The position numbers were made by a program, and so were the translations under genes. From Cyclobacteriaceae bacterium (GTDB taxonomy: Bacteria; Bacteroidota; Bacteroidia; Cytophagales; Cyclobacteriaceae), in contig JAGQYI010000076.1 of the NCBI GenBank assembly GCA_020436165.1, forward strand, positions 35,555-99,554: a stretch of DNA of 64,000 nucleotides. The letters run 5' to 3'. Of the stretch, positions 55,372-63,694 are shown one piece after another (the first letter of the stretch is position 1; each line of letters starts with the position of its first letter). The notes under the pieces are model-generated. The model saw nothing but the letters and a program-made list of their open reading frames with translations, was not told where the DNA came from and did no database searches.

Positions 55372-55524
55372 CCACACAGTGCAAGAGTTGTGTTAACCCT
55401 GAAATTCAGGATTTGAGCTAGTTGGCCGGGTCAATCGTCCACTGTAGCGAGGCATGATTTTGCCGGTAACATCGCCCGTTTTCATTTATAATGTTGGTTA
55501 ACCGAACTAGTCAACACTGTGTGG
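55372..55524. repeat. 153-base intergenic element with long terminal inverted repeats
   Basis: The ends CCACACAGTG (55372-55381) and CACTGTGTGG (55515-55524) are perfect inverted repeats. Inside, AGTT/AACT and GTTAACC (55392-55398)/GGTTAAC (55496-55502) also pair, and 55398-55410 is a hairpin. The whole would fold into one branched stem. It is either a MITE-like insertion or a structured RNA. No target-site duplication is obvious. Confidence 0.65.
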
Positions 55525-55600
55525 CATTTCAAAAATAATTAGTGCCACAAACAAGAATACCAAAACGCATTAATTTATTTTTGTAAAAACAAATTCAGGC

Positions 55601-56674
55601 ATGCACAAACATTTTTTCACACCGGGTCCATCCGGCCTTTATTATACAGTAGAACAACATATTAAAAAAGCTCTAAAAACTGGCATTGGATCAATATCTC
55701 ACAGAAGTAGCTCGTTTAAAGAGATATACAGAGAAGTTGACTCAAACCTTCGTGCATTACTTAATCTGCCAGATAATTACACCGTTATTTTCACAAATTC
55801 GGCTACCGAGGTTTGGGACCTTTCTGCACAAAGCCTTGTTGCTGAAAAATCCCTGCATATTGTAAATGGCGCTTTTTCTGAAAAATTCTATAAAACAGTT
55901 AATAATTCAAATAAGACCGCTCTGCTGACTGAGTCTGAATGGGGTACTTTTCCGGAAATAGATTACAATCTGGTAAAACAAGCCGACCACATTGCAATAA
56001 CCCACAACGAAACAAGCACAGGAGTAAGCACTCCTTTAGAAACAATTTATAAAATACGTGAAGCCAATTCTGAAGCCATTATTTCAGTTGACGCTGTATC
56101 GTCCTTACCCTTTCTTGATATTGACTATTCAAAAATAGATGCACTTTATGTTTCGGTTCAAAAATGTTTTGGATTACCTGCCGGCCTGGGAGTTTGGCTT
56201 GTAAACGACAGAGTGCTCAAAAAAGCGGAAGAAGTTAATAAAGGCATAAAGGAAATGAAATCGTATCACAACATTATGGATCTTGCCAAATATGCGGCTG
56301 ATTTCCAAACGGTTTCTACACCCAATGTGCTGAATATTTACCTGCTGTCGCAGGTTTCGGCAGATATGCTCAACCGTAGCATACAGATGATCCGTAGTGA
56401 GATACGTTATAAGGCAGCCGTATTTTATAAAATGATCGATTCTCACTCAAAACTAAGGCCTTTTGTTTCGGAAAAGCCACTTAGATCGGAAACTGTAATT
56501 GTTCTTAGCAGTGGTGAGCACACAAAAAACATTATTGAGTATTTGGCTGAAAAAAATATGATTATAGGGACTGGTTATGGAAAACATAAAACAGACCATG
56601 TACGAATTGCCAATTTTCCCACGCATTCCAAAGAGCAATTTGAAATGCTCACAGACTTGGTTGAGAAGTGGTGA
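55601..56674 (+). CDS. SerC-like class V aminotransferase
   Basis: A 357-residue PLP-dependent enzyme. The N-terminal TPGPSGLYYTVEQ and ISHRSSSFKEIY match phosphoserine aminotransferase (SerC) and the alanine-glyoxylate group. VDAVSSLPF has the PLP-nitrogen Asp, and SVQKCFGLPAGLGVWLV holds the Schiff-base Lys. A role in serine synthesis is plausible because serA and serB are in the window, about 18 kb away, but it differs enough from textbook SerC that I leave the symbol empty. A universal stress protein gene follows 36 bases later. Confidence 0.8.
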   Translation: MHKHFFTPGPSGLYYTVEQHIKKALKTGIGSISHRSSSFKEIYREVDSNLRALLNLPDNYTVIFTNSATEVWDLSAQSLVAEKSLHIVNGAFSEKFYKTVNNSNKTALLTESEWGTFPEIDYNLVKQADHIAITHNETSTGVSTPLETIYKIREANSEAIISVDAVSSLPFLDIDYSKIDALYVSVQKCFGLPAGLGVWLVNDRVLKKAEEVNKGIKEMKSYHNIMDLAKYAADFQTVSTPNVLNIYLLSQVSADMLNRSIQMIRSEIRYKAAVFYKMIDSHSKLRPFVSEKPLRSETVIVLSSGEHTKNIIEYLAEKNMIIGTGYGKHKTDHVRIANFPTHSKEQFEMLTDLVEKW

Positions 56675-56710
56675 TTCATTAATTTCAAACTTTTAAACTG
56701 AAAGCGTATT

Positions 56711-57649
56711 ATGCAACCCATCCGTAAAATTTTAGTCGCTTTAGATCATTCATCACTTGATCACGAACTGGTAGATTACGCCAAGTTTTTTGTTGATATA
56801 TCAGAAGTTTCAGATGTGCACTTCATGCATGAAGTAAACATAAAATTGTCCTCAAAACTAAAAAAGGATTTCCCTGAACTTGAAAAAAATGCCATTGAAC
56901 AACGAAGAGAGGAAATTGAAGAATTGATTGAGAAACATTTTAGCCCTAAACGAGTTGTAACTCATAAGCTTACCATTACCAACGATGACAGCGGTATTAA
57001 GCCATTTATAACCGCAATTAAGGAAGAAGGAATCGATATGGTTATGGTGGGCAGCAAGCAAGCGAAGGATGGTGGCGGAACGTTTACACATAGAATAGCC
57101 AGACGTGCCCAATGCCACGTACTTACCGTACCCATAGGAGGAAGCGAGCATCTTAAGCGCACCAATAAGTATAAGAAATTTCTCGTTCCCATTGATTTTT
57201 CAGAGCACTCAAAACAAGCTTTGGAGCGAGCCATATTAATGGCTTCAAGGATCAAAGATCCTGTTGAAATTATCTGCCAGAACGTTTTTACAGTTCCATC
57301 CGGCTATCATTATTCTGGAAAGACCCGTGAAGAGTTTGCCGAATTGATGAAAAAACATTCCATGGATACCTACAAGCAGTTTATAAGCAAAATTGATACA
57401 AAAGGTATTCAGCTTAAGCCTGTTTTTTCCGATGACCTGGATGAGGATAAAACCACCGATATCAGAGGTCTTGCCAAAAAAGAAAAGGTTGACGGCATTA
57501 TTATCGGTTCCCGGGGTAAGACAACAGCAGCTCTTATTTTGGGAAGTGTTGCCGAAAAGCTTGTTCGTGTTGAAAATAGATTTCCATTGCTCATTGTGCG
57601 TAAGAAAGGCGATTCTGAGGGATTTCTCGATCGGATAAGAAAATTATAG
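56711..57649 (+). CDS. Tandem universal stress protein
   Basis: A 312-residue protein made of two UspA domains. Domain 1 (residues 1-140) opens KILVALDHSSLDHELVDYA; domain 2 (about 155-300) opens KFLVPIDFSEHSKQALERA and contains the ATP-binding stretch IIIGSRGKTTAALILGSVAEKL near 255-276. The first domain has a weaker G-2X-G motif (VGSKQAKDGGGTF). Cytosolic; probably binds ATP or AMP during stress. Probably cotranscribed with the aminotransferase. Confidence 0.88.
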   Translation: MQPIRKILVALDHSSLDHELVDYAKFFVDISEVSDVHFMHEVNIKLSSKLKKDFPELEKNAIEQRREEIEELIEKHFSPKRVVTHKLTITNDDSGIKPFITAIKEEGIDMVMVGSKQAKDGGGTFTHRIARRAQCHVLTVPIGGSEHLKRTNKYKKFLVPIDFSEHSKQALERAILMASRIKDPVEIICQNVFTVPSGYHYSGKTREEFAELMKKHSMDTYKQFISKIDTKGIQLKPVFSDDLDEDKTTDIRGLAKKEKVDGIIIGSRGKTTAALILGSVAEKLVRVENRFPLLIVRKKGDSEGFLDRIRKL

Positions 57650-57721
57650 TTAAAATCTTAGAAGCAGGTTAAACCTTTTAGAACCAGCTCGCTCTAAGCA
57701 CCAACTCAACAACAGTACAAT

Positions 57722-58261
57722 TTGGAAGATTCGGAGTTAATAGAGAAGCTTAAGGGTGAAGATACCAGAAACTACGCTTTTAATCTTTTGGTGCGTAAAT
57801 ACCAGGAACGGATTTATTGGCATATTCGAAAAATGGTGCTAAACCATGACGATGCTGATGACCTTGTTCAAGAGGTTTTTATCAAAGTGTGGAAATATCT
57901 GGATAATTTTAGAGGTGATTCTCAGCTATATACGTGGATATACCGAATTGCAACAAACGAATGTTTGAGCTTTTTAGCTAAAAAGAAAAGGCGTTTCCTT
58001 TTGCCAATTGTTGATGTAGAAAAGGAACTGGCCACGTATATTGATAGCGGAAGTAATGTTTCAGGAGATGAAATTCAAATGAAATTACAAAAGGCACTTT
58101 TAAAACTACCGGATAAACAACGCATGGTTTTCAATATGAAGTACTTTGATGAAATGAAGTATGAAGACATTGCTGAAATTACCGAAACAAGTGTTGGCGC
58201 TTTAAAAGCAAGTTATCATCATGCTGTAAAAAAAATTGAAGATATTTTGAATAATGATTAA
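57722..58261 (+). CDS. ECF-type sigma factor
   Basis: A 179-residue sigma-70 family factor with only regions 2 and 4. Region 2 is HDDADDLVQEVFIKVWKYLDNFRGDSQLYTWIYRIATNE (key parts DLVQEVFIKVWK and TWIYRIA); region 4 is LLKLPDKQRMVFNMKYFDE then YEDIAEITETSVGALKASY. TTG start, since no ATG precedes region 2. Three genes follow on the same strand within 34 bases of each other, a typical sigma/regulator/target set. Confidence 0.9.
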   Translation: MEDSELIEKLKGEDTRNYAFNLLVRKYQERIYWHIRKMVLNHDDADDLVQEVFIKVWKYLDNFRGDSQLYTWIYRIATNECLSFLAKKKRRFLLPIVDVEKELATYIDSGSNVSGDEIQMKLQKALLKLPDKQRMVFNMKYFDEMKYEDIAEITETSVGALKASYHHAVKKIEDILNND

Positions 58262-58296
58262 ACCTTGAATTGCTATTTAAGTCTAAGAACAAAATT

Positions 58297-58761
58297 ATGA
58301 GCACAGATAAACCATATAAAAAACCTTTTAAGCTGGAAGAAATAAGCAAGAAAGAAGTGTTTTCGGTACCAGATGGCTATTTTGATAAATTGCCAACCAT
58401 AATACAGACCAGGGCAATTGAAAGCACAAAAAAGAAAGCTGTTTTTACTCCTATGGGAGTACTGCGACTTGCTATGCCAGTAATATTGGTTGTTTTGATC
58501 TCTGGTTACGTAGGGTTCAAGTATCTGAACAGCTCAGAAAGGAAGGATGCTAAAATCGAAAAAATGATTGCCGGAGTTAGTACCGAAGAGTTGGTAAATT
58601 ATCTGGACAATTCAGACATAACAAGCGATGAAATTTTAGAGGTGGTTTCATTTGACGGGGAGTCACTCGAAGACTTTACTCCCGGAATAGATGATCTTTC
58701 GAATAAGGATCTTGAACTTCTAATTAATGATATGGATTTTGGAAATGAAAACAGTATATAA
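58297..58761 (+). CDS. Single-pass membrane protein, probable anti-sigma factor
   Basis: 154 residues from ATG 58297; the longer TTG start at 58270 is less likely. The N-terminal cytosolic part has EVFSVPDGYFDKLPTIIQ, a motif I associate with small Bacteroidota proteins encoded after ECF sigma genes. A helix at about residues 55-75 (MPVILVVLISGYVGFKYL) follows, then an acidic periplasmic tail. It lies 35 bases after the sigma gene, so a sigma-binding role is the natural reading. No zinc motif (HxxxCxxC) is present. Confidence 0.65.
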   Translation: MSTDKPYKKPFKLEEISKKEVFSVPDGYFDKLPTIIQTRAIESTKKKAVFTPMGVLRLAMPVILVVLISGYVGFKYLNSSERKDAKIEKMIAGVSTEELVNYLDNSDITSDEILEVVSFDGESLEDFTPGIDDLSNKDLELLINDMDFGNENSI

Positions 58762-58762
58762 A

Positions 58763-59275
58763 ATGAAAAGGGTCATATTAATCATATTGATGGTGAGTGG
58801 CAGCATGTTTACAGTCTTTGGGCAGGATCAGGCGGATATGGTCGATGCAGGCGCACGATCTAAACTTGAGGCTGCCAGAATAGCCATGATCACCGAAAGG
58901 CTGAATCTTACTCCTGAGCAGGCTGAAAAGTTCTGGCCTATTTACAACCAATATGCGCAAGAGCGCAGGTCTCTTCAACAAGAAGCATTAAAAGCGCGTC
59001 AAGGTTGGGACATGAACAATCTTACAGAAGAGCAAAGCCAGCAGCTTGTTCAAATACAAATGAAATTTAAACAAGATAAGGTGAATCTTGAAAGCAAATA
59101 TGCCAACATGCTCACCCAGGTTATAAGCGCTAAACAGCTTGTTGCACTTCGTAAGGCCGAAGACGATTTCAGAGCAATGATATTGAGACGATTGGAACAA
59201 AGAAGACAACAACAATTGCAACGGCAGCAAATGCTAAACGAACGCGAGCGCAGATTGCAACAAGGCAATAACTAG
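58763..59275 (+). CDS. Periplasmic helical protein (Spy/CpxP/ZraP-like)
   Basis: 170 residues from ATG 58763, one base after the preceding stop; the longer start at 58727 overlaps that gene. The signal peptide ends SMFTVFGQ. The mature protein is helical: LNLTPEQAEKFWPIYNQY, QQLVQIQMKFKQDKVNLES, and an Arg/Gln-rich tail (LEQRRQQQLQRQQ). The LTPEQ motif recalls the LTxxQ repeats of CpxP/Spy, envelope-stress chaperones or metal sensors. As part of the sigma operon it may feed back on the ECF system. Confidence 0.7.
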   Translation: MKRVILIILMVSGSMFTVFGQDQADMVDAGARSKLEAARIAMITERLNLTPEQAEKFWPIYNQYAQERRSLQQEALKARQGWDMNNLTEEQSQQLVQIQMKFKQDKVNLESKYANMLTQVISAKQLVALRKAEDDFRAMILRRLEQRRQQQLQRQQMLNERERRLQQGNN

Positions 59276-59294
59276 CTTACCTTTGTTTCACTCA

Positions 59295-60329
59295 ATGACC
59301 AGCAACTGGCACAATACTGCCCTTGTATTTGCATTAGCCCTTTCGGGCTTTTGCTGTTTTTTATTGAGCCAGTCGGCTTATGCCCAAAAAACAAATCCAT
59401 CTGACACATTGAGCACTGAATATGACTCTCTTCTAAATGATTACTTACTGTTTGATTCACTTCTTTTAGATGAACTTACTTCCGATTCCACTTCATTTTT
59501 TCAAATGCTGGATGATCTGATGGACGGAAAGTACATTAAGTCCTCTGTTAATCTGCGTGTAGGCTATTCCGGTAAAATATCCAACGCTGGAAGAACCCTG
59601 GGGATAGATCAATATGGCTTTAGTGCAGGAGCTTCCTATTATCATAAATCAGGGGTTTTTGTGGATGCTTCCAGCTTCTGGAACAGTGATCAGGTACCAA
59701 GTACGAACACAATAATTCTTGGGGCCGGCTATATGGGAAATTTTACCACTAACTGGAGCTATTGGGGTTCTTATGAGCACTATTTTTATACTACTCAGGA
59801 AGACGATTCCCTTTCTTACTTCCCCTTTACCAATGCTTTAAATGCCTCAACGCTTTACTACCTTAAAAAATTTGGCTTTGGCCTTGACTACTCATTTACA
59901 TTTGGGGAAGAAAATGCGCATAGAATACGCGCAAACATTGGTTACAACATATCCATAAAAGACTGGTGGGTGTTTGACAGAATTAGTATAAATCCTAATA
60001 TTTCAATGCTTTTAGGAAATGCAAGTGTAATTACATGGACCCTGGACATTGACAGAACCAAAGAGCTAATACAAACATACGGATGGAGATGGTTCAGAAA
60101 TCTTAAAAATAATAATCCTGCATTGCTTGCCGCCTATCTTGCTTCACCTGTAGATTCCAATGAATTTGGTATAATGAACTATTCATTCTTTGTTCCTCTA
60201 AGTCTTTCCAAAGATAAGTTCACCTTAATGGTAAATTACACCTTAAACAAACCGGTAGCACTGCCCGGAGAATCACTTGATACTTCGTTCAATAACTATT
60301 TAAGTACCACACTGATGTACACTTTTTAG
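59295..60329 (+). CDS. Exported outer-membrane-type protein
   Basis: 344 residues from ATG 59295; the TTG at 59283 adds four. Signal peptide ending LSQSAYAQ. The mature chain is rich in alternating aromatic strands (VDASSFWNSDQ, GFGLDYSFTFGEENAHRIRANIGYNISIK, cited in parts) and ends in LSTTLMYTF, the terminal Phe pattern of outer-membrane barrels. It is the last gene of the ECF cluster, 19 bases after the helical protein. It may be the controlled envelope component. No family is recognised. Confidence 0.6.
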   Translation: MTSNWHNTALVFALALSGFCCFLLSQSAYAQKTNPSDTLSTEYDSLLNDYLLFDSLLLDELTSDSTSFFQMLDDLMDGKYIKSSVNLRVGYSGKISNAGRTLGIDQYGFSAGASYYHKSGVFVDASSFWNSDQVPSTNTIILGAGYMGNFTTNWSYWGSYEHYFYTTQEDDSLSYFPFTNALNASTLYYLKKFGFGLDYSFTFGEENAHRIRANIGYNISIKDWWVFDRISINPNISMLLGNASVITWTLDIDRTKELIQTYGWRWFRNLKNNNPALLAAYLASPVDSNEFGIMNYSFFVPLSLSKDKFTLMVNYTLNKPVALPGESLDTSFNNYLSTTLMYTF

Positions 60330-60473
60330 CTCTGCCAAACCCGGTTAAGTGTTAAAAGTATCGTTTGTTAAGTTTTTGTTACTTTACAACAACTTTGTTT
60401 TTATTGTCAGTTTTATACTATGTTAGCACTAAGAAATTATTAAGTAGGTTATCCTTTTATCAAATACTATTCA

Positions 60474-60848
60474 ATGAGTAAGCCAAGAGTTATTAAAGAT
60501 TACGATCAACTTTCAGACGAAGTAAAAGAACAGATCAAACTGGTGTACCCCAAAGGTTTTACCGACCATTTGGTTACCTATGTAAATAAGGAAGGTGAAA
60601 ATAAAAAAGCGCTTCCTTTTGAAACAGAAAATTACTATTACCTGATTCGGATGAGTATAGTGCAAGCCGAAAAAATTGTTGAAGACGATGACGATTTTGA
60701 TGAATTTGGAGAGTTACGGAGTTCGGTTGCTGAAGATTACAAGGAAAAGTATGAAGATGAGTCACATATGAGCTACAATGCTAATGATGACAACGATTTT
60801 GAAGACATACCTGACGATTCATCAGATGATGACGATGACGATTATTAG
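60474..60848 (+). CDS. Small acidic protein
   Basis: A 124-residue cytosolic protein. The N-terminal half (RVIKDYDQLSDEVKEQIKLVYPKGFTDHLVTYVN) is ordered, with an aromatic segment ENYYYLIRMS; the C-terminal 50 residues are very acidic and end in a six-Asp run. The start of the chain looks like a small conserved Bacteroidota protein I cannot name further. It is followed by the amidase gene 11 bases later. Acidic tails of this kind often mimic nucleic acid or bind basic partners, but that is speculation. Confidence 0.6.
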   Translation: MSKPRVIKDYDQLSDEVKEQIKLVYPKGFTDHLVTYVNKEGENKKALPFETENYYYLIRMSIVQAEKIVEDDDDFDEFGELRSSVAEDYKEKYEDESHMSYNANDDNDFEDIPDDSSDDDDDDY

Positions 60849-60859
60849 CCATTTCCACT

Positions 60860-62437
60860 ATGAAAAAACTATTTCATTTTACCCTTTTATTATTGCTGCT
60901 TACCGTTTTTTCATGGGAATGCACTGAACCTACTACAAAAGAAACTTTAGACTATACTTCATTTGAACTAAATGAAATTGGTATTGATGAATTACAGCAA
61001 AATTACAAGGAGGGCAAGTACACCATTAAACAAGTAGTTCAGCTTTACATCGATAGAATAAAAGCGCTTGACCTTTCTCTTAATTCGGTGATAATAGTGA
61101 ACCCTGATGCATTACAAATTGCAGAAGAATTAGACAAAGAACTAGCAGAAGGCAAATCAAGAGGCTCTATGCATGGCGTTCCTGTTTTGCTAAAGGACAA
61201 CATTGATACACACGATAAAATGCCTACCACAGCCGGATCAAGAGCATTAATGAATTCTCACCCCTTACACGACAGCCCTGTCGCAAAAAAATTGAGAGAA
61301 GCCGGTGCTGTTATATTGGGAAAGACCAATTTGAGCGAATGGGCCAACTTTAGGGGTGATTTATCTTCAAGCGGCTGGAGCGGAGTTGGAGGCCAAACCA
61401 ACAACCCATATGTGCTAACACGAAATCCCTGTGGCTCCAGCTCAGGTTCCGGGGTTGCCGTATCGGCCAACCTGTGCATGGTAGCTATTGGTACAGAAAC
61501 CAATGGTTCTATCGTTTGTCCATCTACTTCCAACGGTATTGTGGGCATTAAACCAACCGTTGGTTTATTAAGCCGTTCAGGTATTGTGCCTATTTCCTTT
61601 ACGCAAGATACTCCGGGCCCCATGGCACGTTCCGTACGTGATGCTGCCATTTGCCTTGGCACCATGACCGGTATAGATTCTGCCGACAGCAAAACATTGG
61701 CAAGTGAAGGCCATTATTTTAAGGACTACACGCAGTTTCTTAAAAAAGATGGACTGAAAGGAAAGCGCATTGGTTTCTATACAGGTTCGGTTGGAACCGA
61801 TTATAAGGTGGATACCTTATTGTATCATACTGTTGACTTCCTTAAAAGCCAGGGAGCAGAAGTAATCGAAATAGATAAAATATATGATCGCAATGCAGGG
61901 GGACAATCCTTTCAGGTGTTGCTATACGAATTTAAGGATGGCCTTAACAAGTATTTTGCTTCGTTGGGGCCTGATGCCCCGGTTAAGAGTTTGCAGGATG
62001 TGATCGATTTCAACAATAAAGATTCAATTGAGTTATCTTTCTATGATCAGCACCTTATGCTAATGGCGCAGGAAAAAGGGGACTTGGATAGCCCTGAATA
62101 CAAAGAGGCACTGGAAGGTATGCTAAAATCTACACGTGAAGAAGGTATTGATAAGGTAATGGATGAAAACAACCTCGATGCCATGATGGGCCCAACCGGA
62201 AGCCCTGCCTGGATAACAGACCACACCAATGGCGATCATTACATGCTAAGCAGCTCTTCTCCTGCCGCCATCTCTGGCTATCCTGATATAACGGTTCCTA
62301 TGGGGTTTATTGAAGGCCTTCCCGTTGGAATTTCTTTCTGGGGCAGGGCATGGAGCGAACCTACATTGTTGGAAATAGCCTATTCATTTGAGCAAGGCAC
62401 CAAGGTTCGTAAAGCTCCTGAATTCCTAAAGAATTAA
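60860..62437 (+). CDS. Amidase signature family enzyme
   Basis: A 525-residue exported amidase. Signal peptide is hydrophobic with a Cys at FSWEC, though not a good lipobox. The catalytic Lys is in VPVLLKDNIDT, the cis-Ser region is PCGSSSGSGVAVSA, and the nucleophile Ser is in TETNGSIVCPS, so the Ser-Ser-Lys triad is complete. It hydrolyses amide bonds; whether it acts on glutamyl-tRNA is unlikely given the export signal. An esterase gene follows four bases later. Confidence 0.88.
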   Translation: MKKLFHFTLLLLLLTVFSWECTEPTTKETLDYTSFELNEIGIDELQQNYKEGKYTIKQVVQLYIDRIKALDLSLNSVIIVNPDALQIAEELDKELAEGKSRGSMHGVPVLLKDNIDTHDKMPTTAGSRALMNSHPLHDSPVAKKLREAGAVILGKTNLSEWANFRGDLSSSGWSGVGGQTNNPYVLTRNPCGSSSGSGVAVSANLCMVAIGTETNGSIVCPSTSNGIVGIKPTVGLLSRSGIVPISFTQDTPGPMARSVRDAAICLGTMTGIDSADSKTLASEGHYFKDYTQFLKKDGLKGKRIGFYTGSVGTDYKVDTLLYHTVDFLKSQGAEVIEIDKIYDRNAGGQSFQVLLYEFKDGLNKYFASLGPDAPVKSLQDVIDFNNKDSIELSFYDQHLMLMAQEKGDLDSPEYKEALEGMLKSTREEGIDKVMDENNLDAMMGPTGSPAWITDHTNGDHYMLSSSSPAAISGYPDITVPMGFIEGLPVGISFWGRAWSEPTLLEIAYSFEQGTKVRKAPEFLKN

Positions 62438-62441
62438 ACAA

Positions 62442-63341
62442 ATGAAAAAGCTCGGTTTTGCTGCTTTTGTTCTCTTCATTTCTACCATTGGATGGAGTCA
62501 AAAAAGATATGTAGATAGTTTATTCAGCCAGATTGATACTGAAACATTTACGTACAAGGATACCATTCAACTGGATGTATATGCCGCCAGAAAAGACAAA
62601 GATGGTTCCCGCCCACTTATGCTTGTTGTGCATGGAGGTGGTTTTATGGGTGGTACAAGAGACGGACGTGCCGAGGTGCGGTTTAGCAGAATAATGGCTG
62701 CAAAGGGCTACCTGGTGGTCTCCATGAGCTATCGGTTAACGCTGCAGGGTAAATCGTTTGGTTGCGACTGTGCCGCTACCGAGAAAATAGAAACCTTTCG
62801 TAACGCTACAGAAGATATTCTGGATGCACTGCACTTTTTAAGCAACTCCAAGCTGTCTTATGATCGAGACAAGATCATACTTGTTGGCAGCAGTGCAGGA
62901 GCCGAAGCGGTGCTGAACACCGCCTTTTTACAAAAGTATTTCGCCTTTGATGGCTTGACTGCAAAACTGGTACATATAAGCGGAGTTGTTTCCCTGGCTG
63001 GTGCCTTGATCGATCCAAACTATATCACTCAGGAGAATGCAGTACCAACGCTATTGGTGCATGGCATGAAGGACCCGTTGGTGCCTTATGCCACTGCTGC
63101 ACACCACTACTGCGGTATAGACACCAAAGGGTACATTATACTAAGTGGCGCCAGAACCGTAGCCGATAAATTGAGAAATTTAGATACCTCTTACCTCCTT
63201 GCCTATGCACCTCACGGCAACCACGACTGGTCGTGGTTAGGCTACAAGTACACGGATTTGGTAGCTAAGTTTATTAACGACACGGTTCTGGAGGGAAAGC
63301 TTATTCAGACCGAAGAAGATATTGAGAAGCTTTCTAATTAA
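62442..63341 (+). CDS. Secreted alpha/beta hydrolase (esterase)
   Basis: A 299-residue exported hydrolase of the esterase/lipase group. Signal peptide ends IGWSQ. HGGGFMGGTRDG near residue 66 is the oxyanion motif, VGSSAGAEAVLN holds the nucleophile Ser near 150, an Asp is in HGMKDPLVP, and the His in HGNHDW. Two extra Cys (CDCAAT) near residue 105 could form a disulfide. Four-base spacing to the amidase suggests joint expression, perhaps in degradation of an extracellular amide/ester compound. Confidence 0.85.
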   Translation: MKKLGFAAFVLFISTIGWSQKRYVDSLFSQIDTETFTYKDTIQLDVYAARKDKDGSRPLMLVVHGGGFMGGTRDGRAEVRFSRIMAAKGYLVVSMSYRLTLQGKSFGCDCAATEKIETFRNATEDILDALHFLSNSKLSYDRDKIILVGSSAGAEAVLNTAFLQKYFAFDGLTAKLVHISGVVSLAGALIDPNYITQENAVPTLLVHGMKDPLVPYATAAHHYCGIDTKGYIILSGARTVADKLRNLDTSYLLAYAPHGNHDWSWLGYKYTDLVAKFINDTVLEGKLIQTEEDIEKLSN

Positions 63342-63694
63342 TCTTTTGTAAGCGGCTCCCAATACTTACGCAACAAAATACCCGCCCAAAAAGTAATAGC
63401 GAGAATGACCACCGGAGCTATCCAGATGGGGTTGATGTTGAGCTGAATATACTGATCCAAAGAAAGGCTAAACCACGATTGAGGTTTCAAGACCAGGCCC
63501 ACACCAAGCAAGAAGAGCATAAAAATGGGTAGCAAAACAGCAACCGGCTTTGCCTTAACCGGACTTACCGATATTCTACGAACCGGATGCACAGCAATAT
63601 GACTCATAATGCGATGCACCATACCCTCCGGTGCTTTTTCAAGCAGCGATTCTTTTAACAACTTTTCTACCGAATGCTCTTCCTGTTTTTTCAT
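63338..63694 (-). CDS. Two-helix membrane protein linked to an ECF sigma factor
   Basis: A 118-residue protein with helices at about residues 50-68 (AVLLPIFMLFLLGVGLVL) and 90-108 (IAPVVILAITFWAGILLR) and a cytosolic N-terminus with basic residues (VRRISVSPVKAK). Its start overlaps the end of the sigma gene by four bases, so coupling is close. A regulator of that sigma factor is likely. It has no zinc-binding anti-sigma motif. It interlocks by four bases (TTAA) with the esterase. Confidence 0.6.
   Translation of the reverse strand: MKKQEEHSVEKLLKESLLEKAPEGMVHRIMSHIAVHPVRRISVSPVKAKPVAVLLPIFMLFLLGVGLVLKPQSWFSLSLDQYIQLNINPIWIAPVVILAITFWAGILLRKYWEPLTKD

Noticed and set aside
55372..55524. Insertion sequence
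   Set aside because: No transposase fits in 153 bases and no target duplication was seen. Only a MITE-like or RNA reading remains.
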